Shown: positions 43,726 to 52,523, numbered from the stretch's first letter. The stretch is DNA of 64,000 nt from Oryzisolibacter sp. LB2S (GCF_040732315.1 NZ_CP160388.1:2136494-2200493); one strand, 5' to 3'. Program-made: numbers and translations. Notes: generated by a model from the sequence alone, not told the origin.

Positions 43726-43775
43726 CGAATGTCGGCAAACGGGTATCTGGAACCTCTCACCTAAGGAGCCCATCT

Positions 43776-44657
43776 ATGGACAAGCCGAATGCCTGCTGCG
43801 CCTCTGCGGCGCAGCCCAACGTATCGTTGACGTCAATGAGTGACGATGCGCATCGCCGTACCGTGCGAGATGCCTATGCCCAGGTGGCTCAGGTCAGCGG
43901 CAAAGGACAAAGCGGCGGCAATGCTTCGAGTTGCTGCGGCGTCAGCGACGATGGCGCCATCAACACGCTCATCTCCACCCGTCTGGGTTACAGCCAGGCC
44001 GACTTGGATCTGGCGCCTGCTGGCGCCGATATGGGTCTGGGCTGCGGCAATCCCAAGGCCATTGCCGCACTGAAGCCGGGCGAAACAGTCGTCGATCTGG
44101 GATCGGGTGGCGGCTTCGACTGCTTCCTGGCCGTTGGCGAGGTGGGGCGCAGCGGCCAGGTGATCGGCGTTGACATGACCCCGGAGATGGTCTCCAAGGC
44201 GCGTGCCAACGCTCTGAAGGGGCAGTACGGGAACGTGGAGTTCCGCCTGGGCGAGATCGAGCACCTGCCCATCGCCGACGGTGCTGCCGACGTGGTGATC
44301 TCCAACTGTGTCATCAACCTGTCGCCGGACAAGCCCCAGGTGTTCCGCGAGGCTTGGCGCGTCCTTAAGGCCGGAGGGCGGTTGGCCATCTCCGACGTGG
44401 TCGCGACCGCCCCACTGCCCGAGGACATGCGCAATGACGCCGCGCTCGTTACCGGGTGCATGGGCAACGCATCGCTGATCGCCGATCTGGAGGCAATGAT
44501 GCGTGCCGCCGGATTCGAGCAGATCCGCATCCAGCCGAAAGACGAGTCGAAGACCTTCATCGAGGACTGGGCGCCGGGACGCAAGGTCACCGACTTCGTC
44601 GTCTCGGCCACGATCGAAGCCATCAAGCCGGGCACCACGCCGTCGCATTTCTCATGA
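43776..44657 (+). CDS. arsM: arsenite S-adenosylmethionine methyltransferase ArsM
   Basis: A 293-residue Rossmann methyltransferase with VVDLGSGGGFDCFLA and VIGVDMTPEMV for AdoMet. Four conserved Cys positions are visible: a CC pair in NASSCCGVS, the loop Cys in VISNCVINL and the Cys in VTGCMGNAS. It methylates As(III) stepwise to volatile or less charged forms in the cytosol. An N-terminal CCAS and Ser-rich extension is present. Ribosome site AAGGAG at 43763-43768. Confidence 0.95.
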   Translation: MDKPNACCASAAQPNVSLTSMSDDAHRRTVRDAYAQVAQVSGKGQSGGNASSCCGVSDDGAINTLISTRLGYSQADLDLAPAGADMGLGCGNPKAIAALKPGETVVDLGSGGGFDCFLAVGEVGRSGQVIGVDMTPEMVSKARANALKGQYGNVEFRLGEIEHLPIADGAADVVISNCVINLSPDKPQVFREAWRVLKAGGRLAISDVVATAPLPEDMRNDAALVTGCMGNASLIADLEAMMRAAGFEQIRIQPKDESKTFIEDWAPGRKVTDFVVSATIEAIKPGTTPSHFS

Positions 44658-44893
44658 CTGAAGAGCCGGTGGGTACTAAAGCGCCTGTGGACCTTGGCGA
44701 GCAGGAGAGTGTCATGGCCCACGCTGCCTCGCCTATGGGCCGATTCGAACGCTACCTGCCGCTTTGGATGGCGCTGTACGTTCCGAGCGGCCCAGCCCTG
44801 GGTCACCTCATACTTGGGCTGCTCAGCATATTGGCCGCCATCGAATACGCCTGGGCCACGGGAACACAGATCTCCAACCCTACGAATTTCTGA
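44654..44893 (+). pseudogene. decayed duplicate of the arsA-end/acr3-start junction
   Basis: The frame from ATG 44654 reads TEEPVG, which matches the end of ArsA (LLTEEPVG), and then MAHAASPMGRFERYLPLWMAL, which matches the start of Acr3 ([21 protein letters not shown]) through LLSILAAIEYA. It stops at TGA after about 80 codons. The DNA is clearly similar but diverged, so this is an old tandem duplication or the scar of another operon version, between arsM and arsC. No functional product is expected. Confidence 0.8.
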
Positions 44894-44907
44894 GTCGGCA
44901 TACAGCA

Positions 44908-45330
44908 ATGAATCCAATCACTATTTATCACAACCCCGCCTGCGGCACATCGCGCAACGTGCTCGCCATGATTCGTAACAGTGGCGAGGAGCCTGTCGTC
45001 ATCGAGTACCTGAAGATACCGCCCGACCGGGCCACGTTGACGGCGCTGATCACCGCCATGGGCGTGCCGGTACGCACCGTCCTGCGCGAGAAGGGTACGC
45101 CTTATGCGGAGCTGGGTCTCGATGACCCGAAATGGAGCGACGAGCAGTTGATCGGATTCATGCTCCAGCACCCCATTCTCATCAACCGCCCCATCGTGGC
45201 CACGCCGCTGGGCACACTGCTGTGCAGACCTTCGGAAGCGGTGCTGGACATCCTGCCCCAGCCGCAGCGCGGCGCTTTTAGCAAGGAAGATGGCGAAGCC
45301 GTCGTGGACGCGGAGGGCCGCCGTGTCTGA
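44908..45330 (+). CDS. arsC: arsenate reductase ArsC (glutaredoxin-dependent)
   Basis: A 140-residue ArsC starting MNPITIYHNPACGTSRNVLA, with catalytic Cys12 in the NPACGTSR motif. The arginines expected of the plasmid R773-type family are visible (NRPIVATPLGTLLCRP). It reduces arsenate to arsenite with glutathione and glutaredoxin, giving substrate for Acr3 and ArsM. The arsH remnant begins inside its last codons. Confidence 0.95.
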   Translation: MNPITIYHNPACGTSRNVLAMIRNSGEEPVVIEYLKIPPDRATLTALITAMGVPVRTVLREKGTPYAELGLDDPKWSDEQLIGFMLQHPILINRPIVATPLGTLLCRPSEAVLDILPQPQRGAFSKEDGEAVVDAEGRRV

Positions 45331-45425
45331 ATCCAGAATCGACCTGCCCAATATCGACACCGCGCTGTTTCAACAACCCGATGCCCGACGGCTGATGGCG
45401 CCCGAGCGTGCCACCCATCGCAGCA
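45323..45425 (+). pseudogene. arsH: truncated arsH N-terminus
   Basis: From GTG 45323 the translation SESRIDLPNIDTALFQQPD then ARRLMAPERATH is the expected beginning of ArsH, an NADPH-dependent flavoprotein that oxidises trivalent organoarsenicals. After the ATH residues the flavodoxin core is absent and the sequence runs into the radC terminator. The ars cassette therefore ends here by deletion or recombination. Confidence 0.75.
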
Positions 45426-45429
45426 AAAA

Positions 45430-45445
45430 GGGGGCCGAAGCCCCC
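45430..45445 (-). terminator. radC terminator
   Basis: GGGGGC and GCCCCC flank a four-base loop, and on the minus strand the stem is followed by TTTTTGC: a classical intrinsic terminator 4 bp after the radC stop. Confidence 0.85.
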
Positions 45446-45449
45446 TCGC

Positions 45450-45959
45450 TCAAATCAGACCGCGTTCGGCAAACGATGTGATGCTGCTGCCCGCCACGAT
45501 GATGTGATCCAACGTGCGCACATCCACCAGCGCCAGCGCCTCCTTGAGCCGCTGGGTCAGTTCCTCGTCGGCCCTGCTCGGCTCTGGATTGCCGCTCGGA
45601 TGGTTGTGCGAAACGATGACCGCTGCCGCATTGAGCCGCAGCGCCTCCTTGACCAGCTCGCGTGGATACACCGATGCACTGTCGATGGTGCCTCGGAAAA
45701 GCTCGCAGTATTCGATCAGGCGATGCTGCGTATCCAAGAACAGTACTGCGAAGACTTCATGCTCAAAACCAGCCAACTTGGCGCTCAGGTACTCCTTGAC
45801 CGCCACCGGCGAACTGAACGATGCACCGCGCCGCATCTTGTGCTCGATGGCCTGGCGCGCGGCCTCCAGAATCTGGTCAGTTGTCGCCAGCAGGTAGCGC
45901 CCCTGTGCGTCACGCACCATCAACGAGGCATCGAACGAGGAAAAGGACAGTTGCGACAT
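45450..45959 (-). CDS. radC: RadC-like JAB-domain protein
   Basis: A 169-residue mobile-element RadC without the N-terminal helix-hairpin-helix of the chromosomal protein. The JAMM metal site appears as VFAVLFLDTQHRLIEY and SHNHPSGNPEPSRAD (residues 117-131). These short proteins are common in ICEs, where their role (DNA repair, deubiquitinase-like or other) is unsettled. A long conserved leader precedes it. The gene is part of the backbone and was separated from DUF2958 by the ars insertion. Confidence 0.93.
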   Translation of the reverse strand: MSQLSFSSFDASLMVRDAQGRYLLATTDQILEAARQAIEHKMRRGASFSSPVAVKEYLSAKLAGFEHEVFAVLFLDTQHRLIEYCELFRGTIDSASVYPRELVKEALRLNAAAVIVSHNHPSGNPEPSRADEELTQRLKEALALVDVRTLDHIIVAGSSITSFAERGLI

Positions 45960-45979
45960 GATCGTGCTCCGGTTGCTCG

Positions 45980-46277
45980 GGCGGAATTGCCCGGAACCGT
46001 GACCAGCACGGCGCAGCGCAAGCAGTCAGGGGTCGCAGACGGCCGCCAGGACGCAAGCGCGCACAAGCGCGCGCCGCCCTTGACGGCGAGAACGCCGTGA
46101 TACGGTGAAGGGAACAGCCAGACCGCCCACACCCGCCCACTGCACACAGATGGCTTTCGGGCAAGCGCAGCGCGCAGGCCCGCGAGGGCCGAAGGCGTCA
46201 GGGATCAAAGCCGAATGGCCGCGATTCGGCACGAAGCGCGGGGCGCAGCCCGCGAGCCCGACGGTGGAACGCCGGGA
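45980..46277 (-). promoter_or_regulatory. 5' leader of radC gene (copy E, radC-RNA-like)
   Basis: Nearly the same as 39750-40045. In minus sense it contains CTGACGCCTTCGGCCC, CGGGCCTGCGCGCTGCGC and TTGCC, then CCGTATCACGGCGTTCTCGC and CCGTCAAGGGCGGCGC stems, ending 20 bp before ATG 45959. A conserved structured element (the radC RNA motif) is known 5' of radC genes in proteobacteria. Confidence 0.7.
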
Positions 46278-46283
46278 TGTGCC

Positions 46284-48794
46284 TTATGTTCCCACGGCAA
46301 CAGCGTTGACCACGGGGATCTTCTGAGCCACGGCGGCATAGAGGTCTACGTCCGTCCGTGGCGTCCGGATTGAAATCACGAGGCTATATCGCGCTGGCAA
46401 GGCATAGCGCTCCAGTGCGGGCCGGGTGCGCCACCAACCGGCGGAAGGATAGACGGCGATGAACCCACGGCTGGCTAGTTCGGCAGCCGTGCCTGTCCAA
46501 ATGTCCTGGTGCAACGAGCCGCGGTGCCGCCGCTGGCCACCCAGCAGCCACTTCGGATCGGAAGAATTAACCGGATCGCCATCGCCATCGTCTTCACGCT
46601 GCGCGGCGGCATTCAGCCGTGCAACGAACTGATCGGTGGACGCATCCAGCGGACGCTGCACGTCGAAGCGCAGCCGATGCGAAGGGTAGTGGTACTTCGA
46701 CGCAACACCCCGTGCTGATGGGTTGGGCTCGATGAAATACGAAAGCGTGACGCGCATCTCAACAGGCGTGTCCTGCAATGCCTCCAGTTCATCTTTCGGC
46801 CACGGCAAGGAATGCAGATTCATATCGCGCGTCACAACCTTGCCAGGAACCTTCGCATAAGGATGCACTAAGTCTTCAACCACCAGGGTCAAGGAATCAC
46901 CCGCACTCCACAATGCGCGGTCCAAGTCTGGTGCTCCCCACCCGCAATGGCGGATCAGGTTGACGTAGTGATCCTTGTTCGGCGCGGCCGGCAAGAACAT
47001 CGCGCACATGGCATCGCTCCATTGCGCCGAATACACCAACAACGCACGTACGGTCCCCGGTCGAAGATGTGGGTAGGCTACCATGATCCGGGCCGCCATG
47101 CCCGCACACAGCGCCGATGCCGCGCTCGTGGCATTGCTGGTCGTGAACAAGCGCTCCTGCGGCTGATTGTGGGTGGTCAACAGGCTAAGGCTGGTCATCC
47201 ACGACGCGCCGCGATCATCCTTGGCCGCATTGCCACCTTCCAGCACCACATCAGGCTTCAGCGGCCACGCGCGATCCCAGGTTCGCGTCGTGGTGGTGAA
47301 CGGACTGAGGCCACCCGCTCCCGCAATGGGCCTTAAGGACGGATGCCCCTGCGTGTCGATCTTGTTGGTGCAAGCGCCCACGGTGATGGCGTTCCATGCC
47401 TGCCCTGGATCATGCACAAGGTTGGTGGCCAGGCAGTCGGGATACGTGGCCCACGCATGAGTATCACGGTCGTTGCCGGCGGAGAGCACGAACAAACGCG
47501 GGTTCTCGCCCGCGCCATCCGCATCCGCCGCGAGGCCATCAACGGCAGCCGACCATGACGAGGGCCGACCCCGATCCCGGTAGTCCGAAGCCGTCACGGC
47601 CGACGTGAACACGCGGAAGCGATCCGGAGCAGCAATTTCCGGACGCGCGACACCTTCCATGAAAAGGTAGGCATGGTGGCGCGCATCGCCCTCGTTGGTG
47701 CCTTCCGCCGGAACCAACTTGACCGACTCCAGCCGATGCGGGACGCTGATCGCGTCTGCAGAAGACAAGGCATCTGCCAGGTCGCCATAGGCGGCCAGGC
47801 CAGCCAAGCCCGTGCCGTGATCCGCCTGGTCATCCACGCCCCAAGCAGGCTCCACGGTATGCAGGTCGCCTGCATCCATCAAGGGCTCCAGCAACGGGTG
47901 CGCGCGGGTGACGCCCGAATCCAGCAGGCAGACCCGCGGCGCATCGTCCGCTGGTTGCAACTGGGCGCGCCGCAGCAGATCGTCCGCCCATTGGCGCTGC
48001 TCTCCCACATCCATGCCGTCGAAGAACTCGGCGGTCTCCTTGGCATAGCGAAGCTCGGCCACGCAGTTCAAGGTCATCACCGAACGCGAAAGCTGCTGCT
48101 GCGAGCCATACATCAACAGCACAGTACGCTCAGGAAAGTTGACCTGCTTGTCGCTGACCACGCATTCCGCCAGGCGGGCGAGCTTCTTGAAATCCTCCAC
48201 CACAGCCTGCCGCTGTCCCGCGCCTCGAACCGGAAGCCACACCTCCCACCAAAAAGCAGCGGCTGGATCGGCTGGCAGCAATTCAGGCGCATCGGTCCAC
48301 AACGCCCTGATCTCGGCTGCCCGGATGGATTCGATGGCGTCGAGCAACTTCCGATGGTCGAGTGCCTGATCGTTGACGCCTTTCTTCTTTGCCAGGTAGT
48401 CTGCTACGTACTGCTCGAAGTGCGCGAGCTTTCCGTCTGGAACAAAGACGTTGGCGAGGGTGCAGTTGCCTTCTTCGCGGACGCTCAGAAGTTCGATTTT
48501 TTTGGTCGCATTCGCCAGGCTCTCGAACGCCAGCGCAACATCCGGCTGGCTGGTGAACTGGATCTGCAGGCCCAGCCCGCTTTCCAGTTGCAGTGCCTGC
48601 TGGACGCGCACGGCCTCGGCCGCTACAGGCTTCAAGTCCTCGATCTGCGCTTGAAGGGAGGCGCCATGCTGTTGCCTGGGCTGAGCCGGGACGTCCATCT
48701 GCCTCACGGGCGAAGACTTCGCCGTGAATTCAACTGCTCGTGATGTGTCTCGAAGAATGAGGTGTGGACGCTTAGCTTGCGGTTGATCCGGCAT
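46284..48794 (-). CDS. ietS: subtilisin-like serine protease, IetS-type
   Basis: An 836-residue S8 peptidase without a signal peptide. The catalytic triad is Asp292 (CLLDSGVTRAHP), His326 (QADHGTGLAGLA) and Ser557 (SNATSAASALCAGMAA), with SAGND as the oxyanion Asn. About 290 residues of unknown fold precede the protease and about 200 follow. The pairing with an upstream AAA ATPase matches the IetA/IetS system of Ti plasmid pTiC58, a stability and incompatibility system whose relatives also act in phage defence. Its start overlaps the ATPase end by 23 bp. Confidence 0.87.
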   Translation of the reverse strand: MPDQPQAKRPHLILRDTSRAVEFTAKSSPVRQMDVPAQPRQQHGASLQAQIEDLKPVAAEAVRVQQALQLESGLGLQIQFTSQPDVALAFESLANATKKIELLSVREEGNCTLANVFVPDGKLAHFEQYVADYLAKKKGVNDQALDHRKLLDAIESIRAAEIRALWTDAPELLPADPAAAFWWEVWLPVRGAGQRQAVVEDFKKLARLAECVVSDKQVNFPERTVLLMYGSQQQLSRSVMTLNCVAELRYAKETAEFFDGMDVGEQRQWADDLLRRAQLQPADDAPRVCLLDSGVTRAHPLLEPLMDAGDLHTVEPAWGVDDQADHGTGLAGLAAYGDLADALSSADAISVPHRLESVKLVPAEGTNEGDARHHAYLFMEGVARPEIAAPDRFRVFTSAVTASDYRDRGRPSSWSAAVDGLAADADGAGENPRLFVLSAGNDRDTHAWATYPDCLATNLVHDPGQAWNAITVGACTNKIDTQGHPSLRPIAGAGGLSPFTTTTRTWDRAWPLKPDVVLEGGNAAKDDRGASWMTSLSLLTTHNQPQERLFTTSNATSAASALCAGMAARIMVAYPHLRPGTVRALLVYSAQWSDAMCAMFLPAAPNKDHYVNLIRHCGWGAPDLDRALWSAGDSLTLVVEDLVHPYAKVPGKVVTRDMNLHSLPWPKDELEALQDTPVEMRVTLSYFIEPNPSARGVASKYHYPSHRLRFDVQRPLDASTDQFVARLNAAAQREDDGDGDPVNSSDPKWLLGGQRRHRGSLHQDIWTGTAAELASRGFIAVYPSAGWWRTRPALERYALPARYSLVISIRTPRTDVDLYAAVAQKIPVVNAVAVGT

Positions 48795-49797
48795 GGTTCG
48801 GCATGGCCCTCTTCATTCTGATGCTGAATTTCCGGCGTTCATCGAAGGCCCGCGTCAGCGCGGCCGTCTCCACGCGGTCCTCGTCGTGCATCACCGCCTC
48901 CTTGATCGACTCGTCCACGGCGCGCCTGATTTCCGCGTAACTCAACCCCTCCGCCTTCGCCGTGAGAGCCTTGAGCGGAAAGGGCTTGGGAGCGAACTTC
49001 CCGAGCCGCGCCTGCAGAAGCTTGGCGGCCTGCGGTCCGGTCGGCAGCCGGTATTCGATCACGTCGTCGAATCGACGGAAAAGCGCGTAATCAAGTATCT
49101 CCACATGGTTGGTCGCAGCGAGGATCAGGCTATGGGACTGATCGCTCTCGATCATCTGCAGAAAGCTGTTCAGCACCCGCCGGATTTCGCCCACGTCGTT
49201 GGCGAGTCCTCGCTGCGAACCGATGGCATCGAATTCATCGAAAAAGTAAACGCCACGAACCTCGTTGATAGCGTCAAATATCTGGCGCAACTTGGCGGCC
49301 GTTTCCCCCATGAACTTGGTAATCAGCGCATCGAGCCGAACGGAGAACAAGGGAATGCCAAGCTCACCCGCAAGCACGGAGGCCGTCATCGTCTTGCCCG
49401 TGCCGGGCGGCCCCACCAACAGCAGCTTGCGTCGCGGTGACAAGCCGTGTTCGCGGATGCGTGAATGGTGCTTCTGCTCCTTCAGTATGCGATCGAGCTG
49501 CTCGGCCACTTCCTCGCTGAGCACCATATCCGCCAGCCGATTCTTCGGATAGGCGACCGTCAGCAGGTTCGCCAGTTCGCCACGAGGACGCGCCAGCGGC
49601 ACAAGATTTCCCGCCACATCAGCCGGTGAGACCCGTGCCTTAGCCGCGTCGATCATGTCGCGCAGTTCTTGGGCGAGCTTGCCGTGGCCCACCTTGGCTT
49701 CCCGGGCAGCAACCTGCATGGCAACGGAATAGAAGTGCCGGTCATCCCGCTCGATGTGGGATTTCACCAACGCCTTGAGTTGTTCGGCACTAGCCAT
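48772..49797 (-). CDS. ietA: AAA ATPase, IetA-type
   Basis: A 341-residue AAA protein with Walker A VGPPGTGKT (about residues 128-136), Walker B GVYFFDEFDAIG (about 182-193) and sensor 1 ILAATNH. The N-terminal 80 residues are helical. It is the partner of the downstream subtilase; in IetAS the ATPase is thought to control the protease or present substrates to it. The start codon lies inside the end of the Xre gene, so all three are one operon. Confidence 0.88.
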   Translation of the reverse strand: MASAEQLKALVKSHIERDDRHFYSVAMQVAAREAKVGHGKLAQELRDMIDAAKARVSPADVAGNLVPLARPRGELANLLTVAYPKNRLADMVLSEEVAEQLDRILKEQKHHSRIREHGLSPRRKLLLVGPPGTGKTMTASVLAGELGIPLFSVRLDALITKFMGETAAKLRQIFDAINEVRGVYFFDEFDAIGSQRGLANDVGEIRRVLNSFLQMIESDQSHSLILAATNHVEILDYALFRRFDDVIEYRLPTGPQAAKLLQARLGKFAPKPFPLKALTAKAEGLSYAEIRRAVDESIKEAVMHDEDRVETAALTRAFDERRKFSIRMKRAMPNHAGSTAS

Positions 49798-50107
49798 AGT
49801 GGCCTCCCACCTGCGCTGTCATGTTGCCCGATGTTCCCAGCGATTCCAGCGCAGACTGCATCAACTGATCGGCGACGTGCTCGTCGATCGCACCCAGTTC
49901 GTTCTGTTCGGCCGCCAGAACGAACAGCAGCCCGACGGGCACCTGCAATGCCTCGGCAATCTTGGTGACCGTCGAAAGTGTCGGATCGCGCTTGTTGTTT
50001 TCAAGCATAGAGAGGTACGACACAGAACAATTGGCCCGATTCGCAATCACACTTTGCGATGCTCCCCGCCGCGTCCGGCACAGTCGAATGGCTTGGCCTA
50101 CATTCAT
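49790..50107 (-). CDS. Xre-family regulator of the IetAS operon
   Basis: A 105-residue protein with helix-turn-helix QAIRLCRTRRGASQSVIANRANCSVSYLSMLENNKRDPTLSTV (residues 5-47) and a short helical tail. It overlaps the ATPase gene by 8 bp and is first in the operon, so it probably controls it and may sense cell state. Promoter sequences are upstream of 50107 in an AT-richer region. Confidence 0.88.
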   Translation of the reverse strand: MNVGQAIRLCRTRRGASQSVIANRANCSVSYLSMLENNKRDPTLSTVTKIAEALQVPVGLLFVLAAEQNELGAIDEHVADQLMQSALESLGTSGNMTAQVGGHYG

Positions 50108-50276
50108 TGCGGCAGTTTCTTCACGGGTTGCTTCGAGCGGACATCCGAGAAAATTTTACCATCAGTGAATTTGCCCCACTGTTGCTCCACTGTATGGAGG
50201 GCACGAAGGAACGGCAGTTGCTTCTGAATTTTCGTATCAGTGATACGCAATTCGGTGGACGTTTCCCTACCGAAAA

Positions 50277-50597
50277 TCAAGCCGCGTGCGCGGACGGCGG
50301 CGAGGCCAGCGGCTGCACCGCCAAGCGCAGGCCCATCGCCTTCAGGATGGCGGTCAAGCTGTTGAGGGCAGGATTGCCCTTCGGCGACAGCGTTCGGTAA
50401 AGCTGTGTCGGGTTCAGGTGCGCCTGTTCGGCCACTATCTGCACACCACCGACCGCCTGCGCGAGTTGGCGCAGCACGGTCATCAGCTCGGCCTGGTCAC
50501 CATCAACCAGGATACCGTTGATGACTTCGAGTGCGAGTGCCGGATCGCTGCGGTACAGCTCGGCCATCGCTTCGTCATGGGGTCTGCTTCTCATCAT
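50277..50597 (-). CDS. HigA-like antitoxin
   Basis: A 106-residue protein with a Cro-like helix-turn-helix AVGGVQIVAEQAHLNPTQLYRTLSPKGNPALNSL near its C-terminus, as in the addiction-module antidote family. The start (MMRSRPHDE) overlaps the toxin gene end by 23 bp, giving the toxin-first order typical of HigBA modules. Likely neutralises the toxin and represses the operon. Confidence 0.87.
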   Translation of the reverse strand: MMRSRPHDEAMAELYRSDPALALEVINGILVDGDQAELMTVLRQLAQAVGGVQIVAEQAHLNPTQLYRTLSPKGNPALNSLTAILKAMGLRLAVQPLASPPSAHAA

Positions 50598-50919
50598 CCA
50601 ATCTCCGTTGCCAGTCCTGCCAGTAGCCCACCGCTCGGTCTACGTCGGCGTCCTGCGTGCGCTTGTCACCACCACAAAGCAGCAGCACGAGCCGCCGGCC
50701 CGCCTGGCCGTAATACACCCGGTAGCCCGGCCCAACGTCGATGCGCAGTTCCCACACGCCATCGCGGCAGGACTTGTGGTCGCCGAAGTTGCCCTGCTCG
50801 ATGCGAGCCACGCGCCGGATGACCGCCACCTTGGCCTGCATGTCCCGCAAACGTCGCAGCCAGTCGGTGTAGAGGTCCTTTTGCCTGTCGGCCGTCAGGT
50901 AGTGCTCAATTCGGTACAT
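50575..50919 (-). CDS. RelE/ParE-superfamily toxin (HigB/Gp49-like)
   Basis: A 114-residue protein with the toxin fold segments YTDWLRRLRDMQAKVAVIRRVARIEQGNFGDHKSCRDGVWELRIDVGPGYRVYYGQAGRRLVLLLCGGDKRTQ. This pattern is the PF05973 addiction-module killer family, usually ribosome-dependent mRNA interferases. The module would stabilise the ICE next to its integrase. Confidence 0.88.
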   Translation of the reverse strand: MYRIEHYLTADRQKDLYTDWLRRLRDMQAKVAVIRRVARIEQGNFGDHKSCRDGVWELRIDVGPGYRVYYGQAGRRLVLLLCGGDKRTQDADVDRAVGYWQDWQRRLDDEKQTP

Positions 50920-50926
50920 GAATATT

Positions 50927-50942
50927 TTCGTTTATATACGAA
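50927..50942 (-). promoter_or_regulatory. palindromic operator of the toxin-antitoxin operon
   Basis: TTCGTTTATATACGAA has TTCGT/ACGAA arms around a TATA-rich centre, 7 bp upstream of the toxin ATG and within an AT-rich promoter. The antitoxin is the expected binder. Confidence 0.6.
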
Positions 50943-50985
50943 TTTAAGTCAAGAAGCGAAAGAACAGCGGGTCAGTTCCCGTGGC

Positions 50986-52344
50986 TCAGCCGACGACCAC
51001 CTCCAATGCCTGCGACGCCGGCTTGCCGGCCCGCTTCGTGCCGGGCGGCACGGCGCGTGTCGGACTCTTGCGATGGCGATAGGGCCGATAGTTGCCTTGG
51101 CTCGTGCGGGTCTTTTCACCATCCCCGACGGGGGCCGTCGTCAATGGGAAAGCCGGCGTCGCTGGCACCCAGCCGTCGATGGCGTCCCGGCGCAGGCTCG
51201 CCACCTTCTCGGCGGCAGCCCGAACGGGGTCGTCCTCCGCATGTACATACGTCATGAACATAGTGACGGTCTTGTGCGCGCTCAGCGCCATACCGACCTT
51301 GATTGGGATACCGGAGTTGGCAATGTCGGTGACTGCACGATGGCGGATGCCATGCGTTCCGACGTGCGCCACCTCCGCGCGGCCCAGGATGCGTTTCCAG
51401 CCGTTGTAATAAGTGCTGTCGGGCAACGGCTTCCTGGCATCGAAGATGGCCGGGCACACATAGGGCGAGTCGTCGATACGAGGGGCATTCGACAGGAGTT
51501 GATACGCCGTTTCGCTCATCGGCTTGGAAATGTTTCCGGTCTTGCTGTCCGGCCAGACGACGCGGCGATTCGAGAAATCGACCCATTCCCATTCGAGCGT
51601 GCGGATTTCCGACATACGCGCCGAGAACTCGAATTGCAGGCGAACCGCCAGTGTCACAGTTGGATGCTCCAGCCCCTCGGCATCCGCGCGGTCAAGATAG
51701 GCATAAAGACGCGCCAGTTCCTCGTTGGTGATGTACCGCGTCTCGCCATCTTCCCGGTACTTGGGAACATGGCGGCACGGATTCGAACCGTCGAGCCGAT
51801 AGCCCCACACCTCGGCCAAGTTGAACATCTTGCGCAGGCAGGCCAGAACCCGATTGGCCGTGACGGCGATCCGCGCCATATCCCGCATCAGTGTTGTGAT
51901 GTGCACCCGCGTCACATCAGGCACTTTGAGCTTGCCCAAGGCTGGAAGAATGTAGCGATCAATGTTGGCCTTGTAGGATTCGACCGTCCGGGGCTTGTTG
52001 CGCGGCTTGGAGTATTCCTCGATGAACTGTTCGCACAACTCCTTGACCGTAGGGGCCATGCGCGCGGCCAGCTTGGCGGCGCTGGGGTCGTCGCCCTTGC
52101 GCACGTCGGCCAACCAGTCCTGCGCGATCGACCGCGCCTGCTCGACGGTCAGCTCGCCGAACTGGCCAATCTTCGGCTTGCGACGCTCGCCCCAGTTCGT
52201 GCGGTACTGGAGCATGAAGACCTTGCGGCCGTGGGCGGTCACTTTGCAGAGAAAGCCAGGGACAATGGTGTCCCGCAGTTCGTAGTCCTTGCCGGTGACT
52301 TCCGCCGCATCAACAGCGGATTTGGTGAGTTTGATCTTGGCCAT
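50986..52344 (-). CDS. int: tyrosine integrase of the ICE
   Basis: A 452-residue recombinase. The start at 52344 (MAKIKLTKSAVDAAEV) has AGGAGG upstream. The N-terminus is a DUF4102-type arm-binding domain; the catalytic part has Arg in FEFSARMSEIRTLEWEW, the box II region GTHGIRHRAVTDIANSG and SAHKTVTMFMTYVH with the nucleophilic Tyr. A 70-residue basic tail follows. The gene ends the ICE, about 180 bp from the tRNA-Leu 3' fragment, and reads leftward into the element. Confidence 0.93.
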   Translation of the reverse strand: MAKIKLTKSAVDAAEVTGKDYELRDTIVPGFLCKVTAHGRKVFMLQYRTNWGERRKPKIGQFGELTVEQARSIAQDWLADVRKGDDPSAAKLAARMAPTVKELCEQFIEEYSKPRNKPRTVESYKANIDRYILPALGKLKVPDVTRVHITTLMRDMARIAVTANRVLACLRKMFNLAEVWGYRLDGSNPCRHVPKYREDGETRYITNEELARLYAYLDRADAEGLEHPTVTLAVRLQFEFSARMSEIRTLEWEWVDFSNRRVVWPDSKTGNISKPMSETAYQLLSNAPRIDDSPYVCPAIFDARKPLPDSTYYNGWKRILGRAEVAHVGTHGIRHRAVTDIANSGIPIKVGMALSAHKTVTMFMTYVHAEDDPVRAAAEKVASLRRDAIDGWVPATPAFPLTTAPVGDGEKTRTSQGNYRPYRHRKSPTRAVPPGTKRAGKPASQALEVVVG

Positions 52345-52523
52345 GACGCCTCCTAGTTCGGGATCGAACGCAGGAACCAGCCAGGAGCCACGGCATCGGA
52401 ATGTCTGCCGCAATCGGTCTGGTCTAGGCGTAAGGCTAAACGGGACTAGCCTCTTGGAAAACCAAGCGCAGCAAGGCTCTGCGGGTTCCAGCGTAGTCTC
52501 ATGCTAGTCTCGGGATTCAATCT

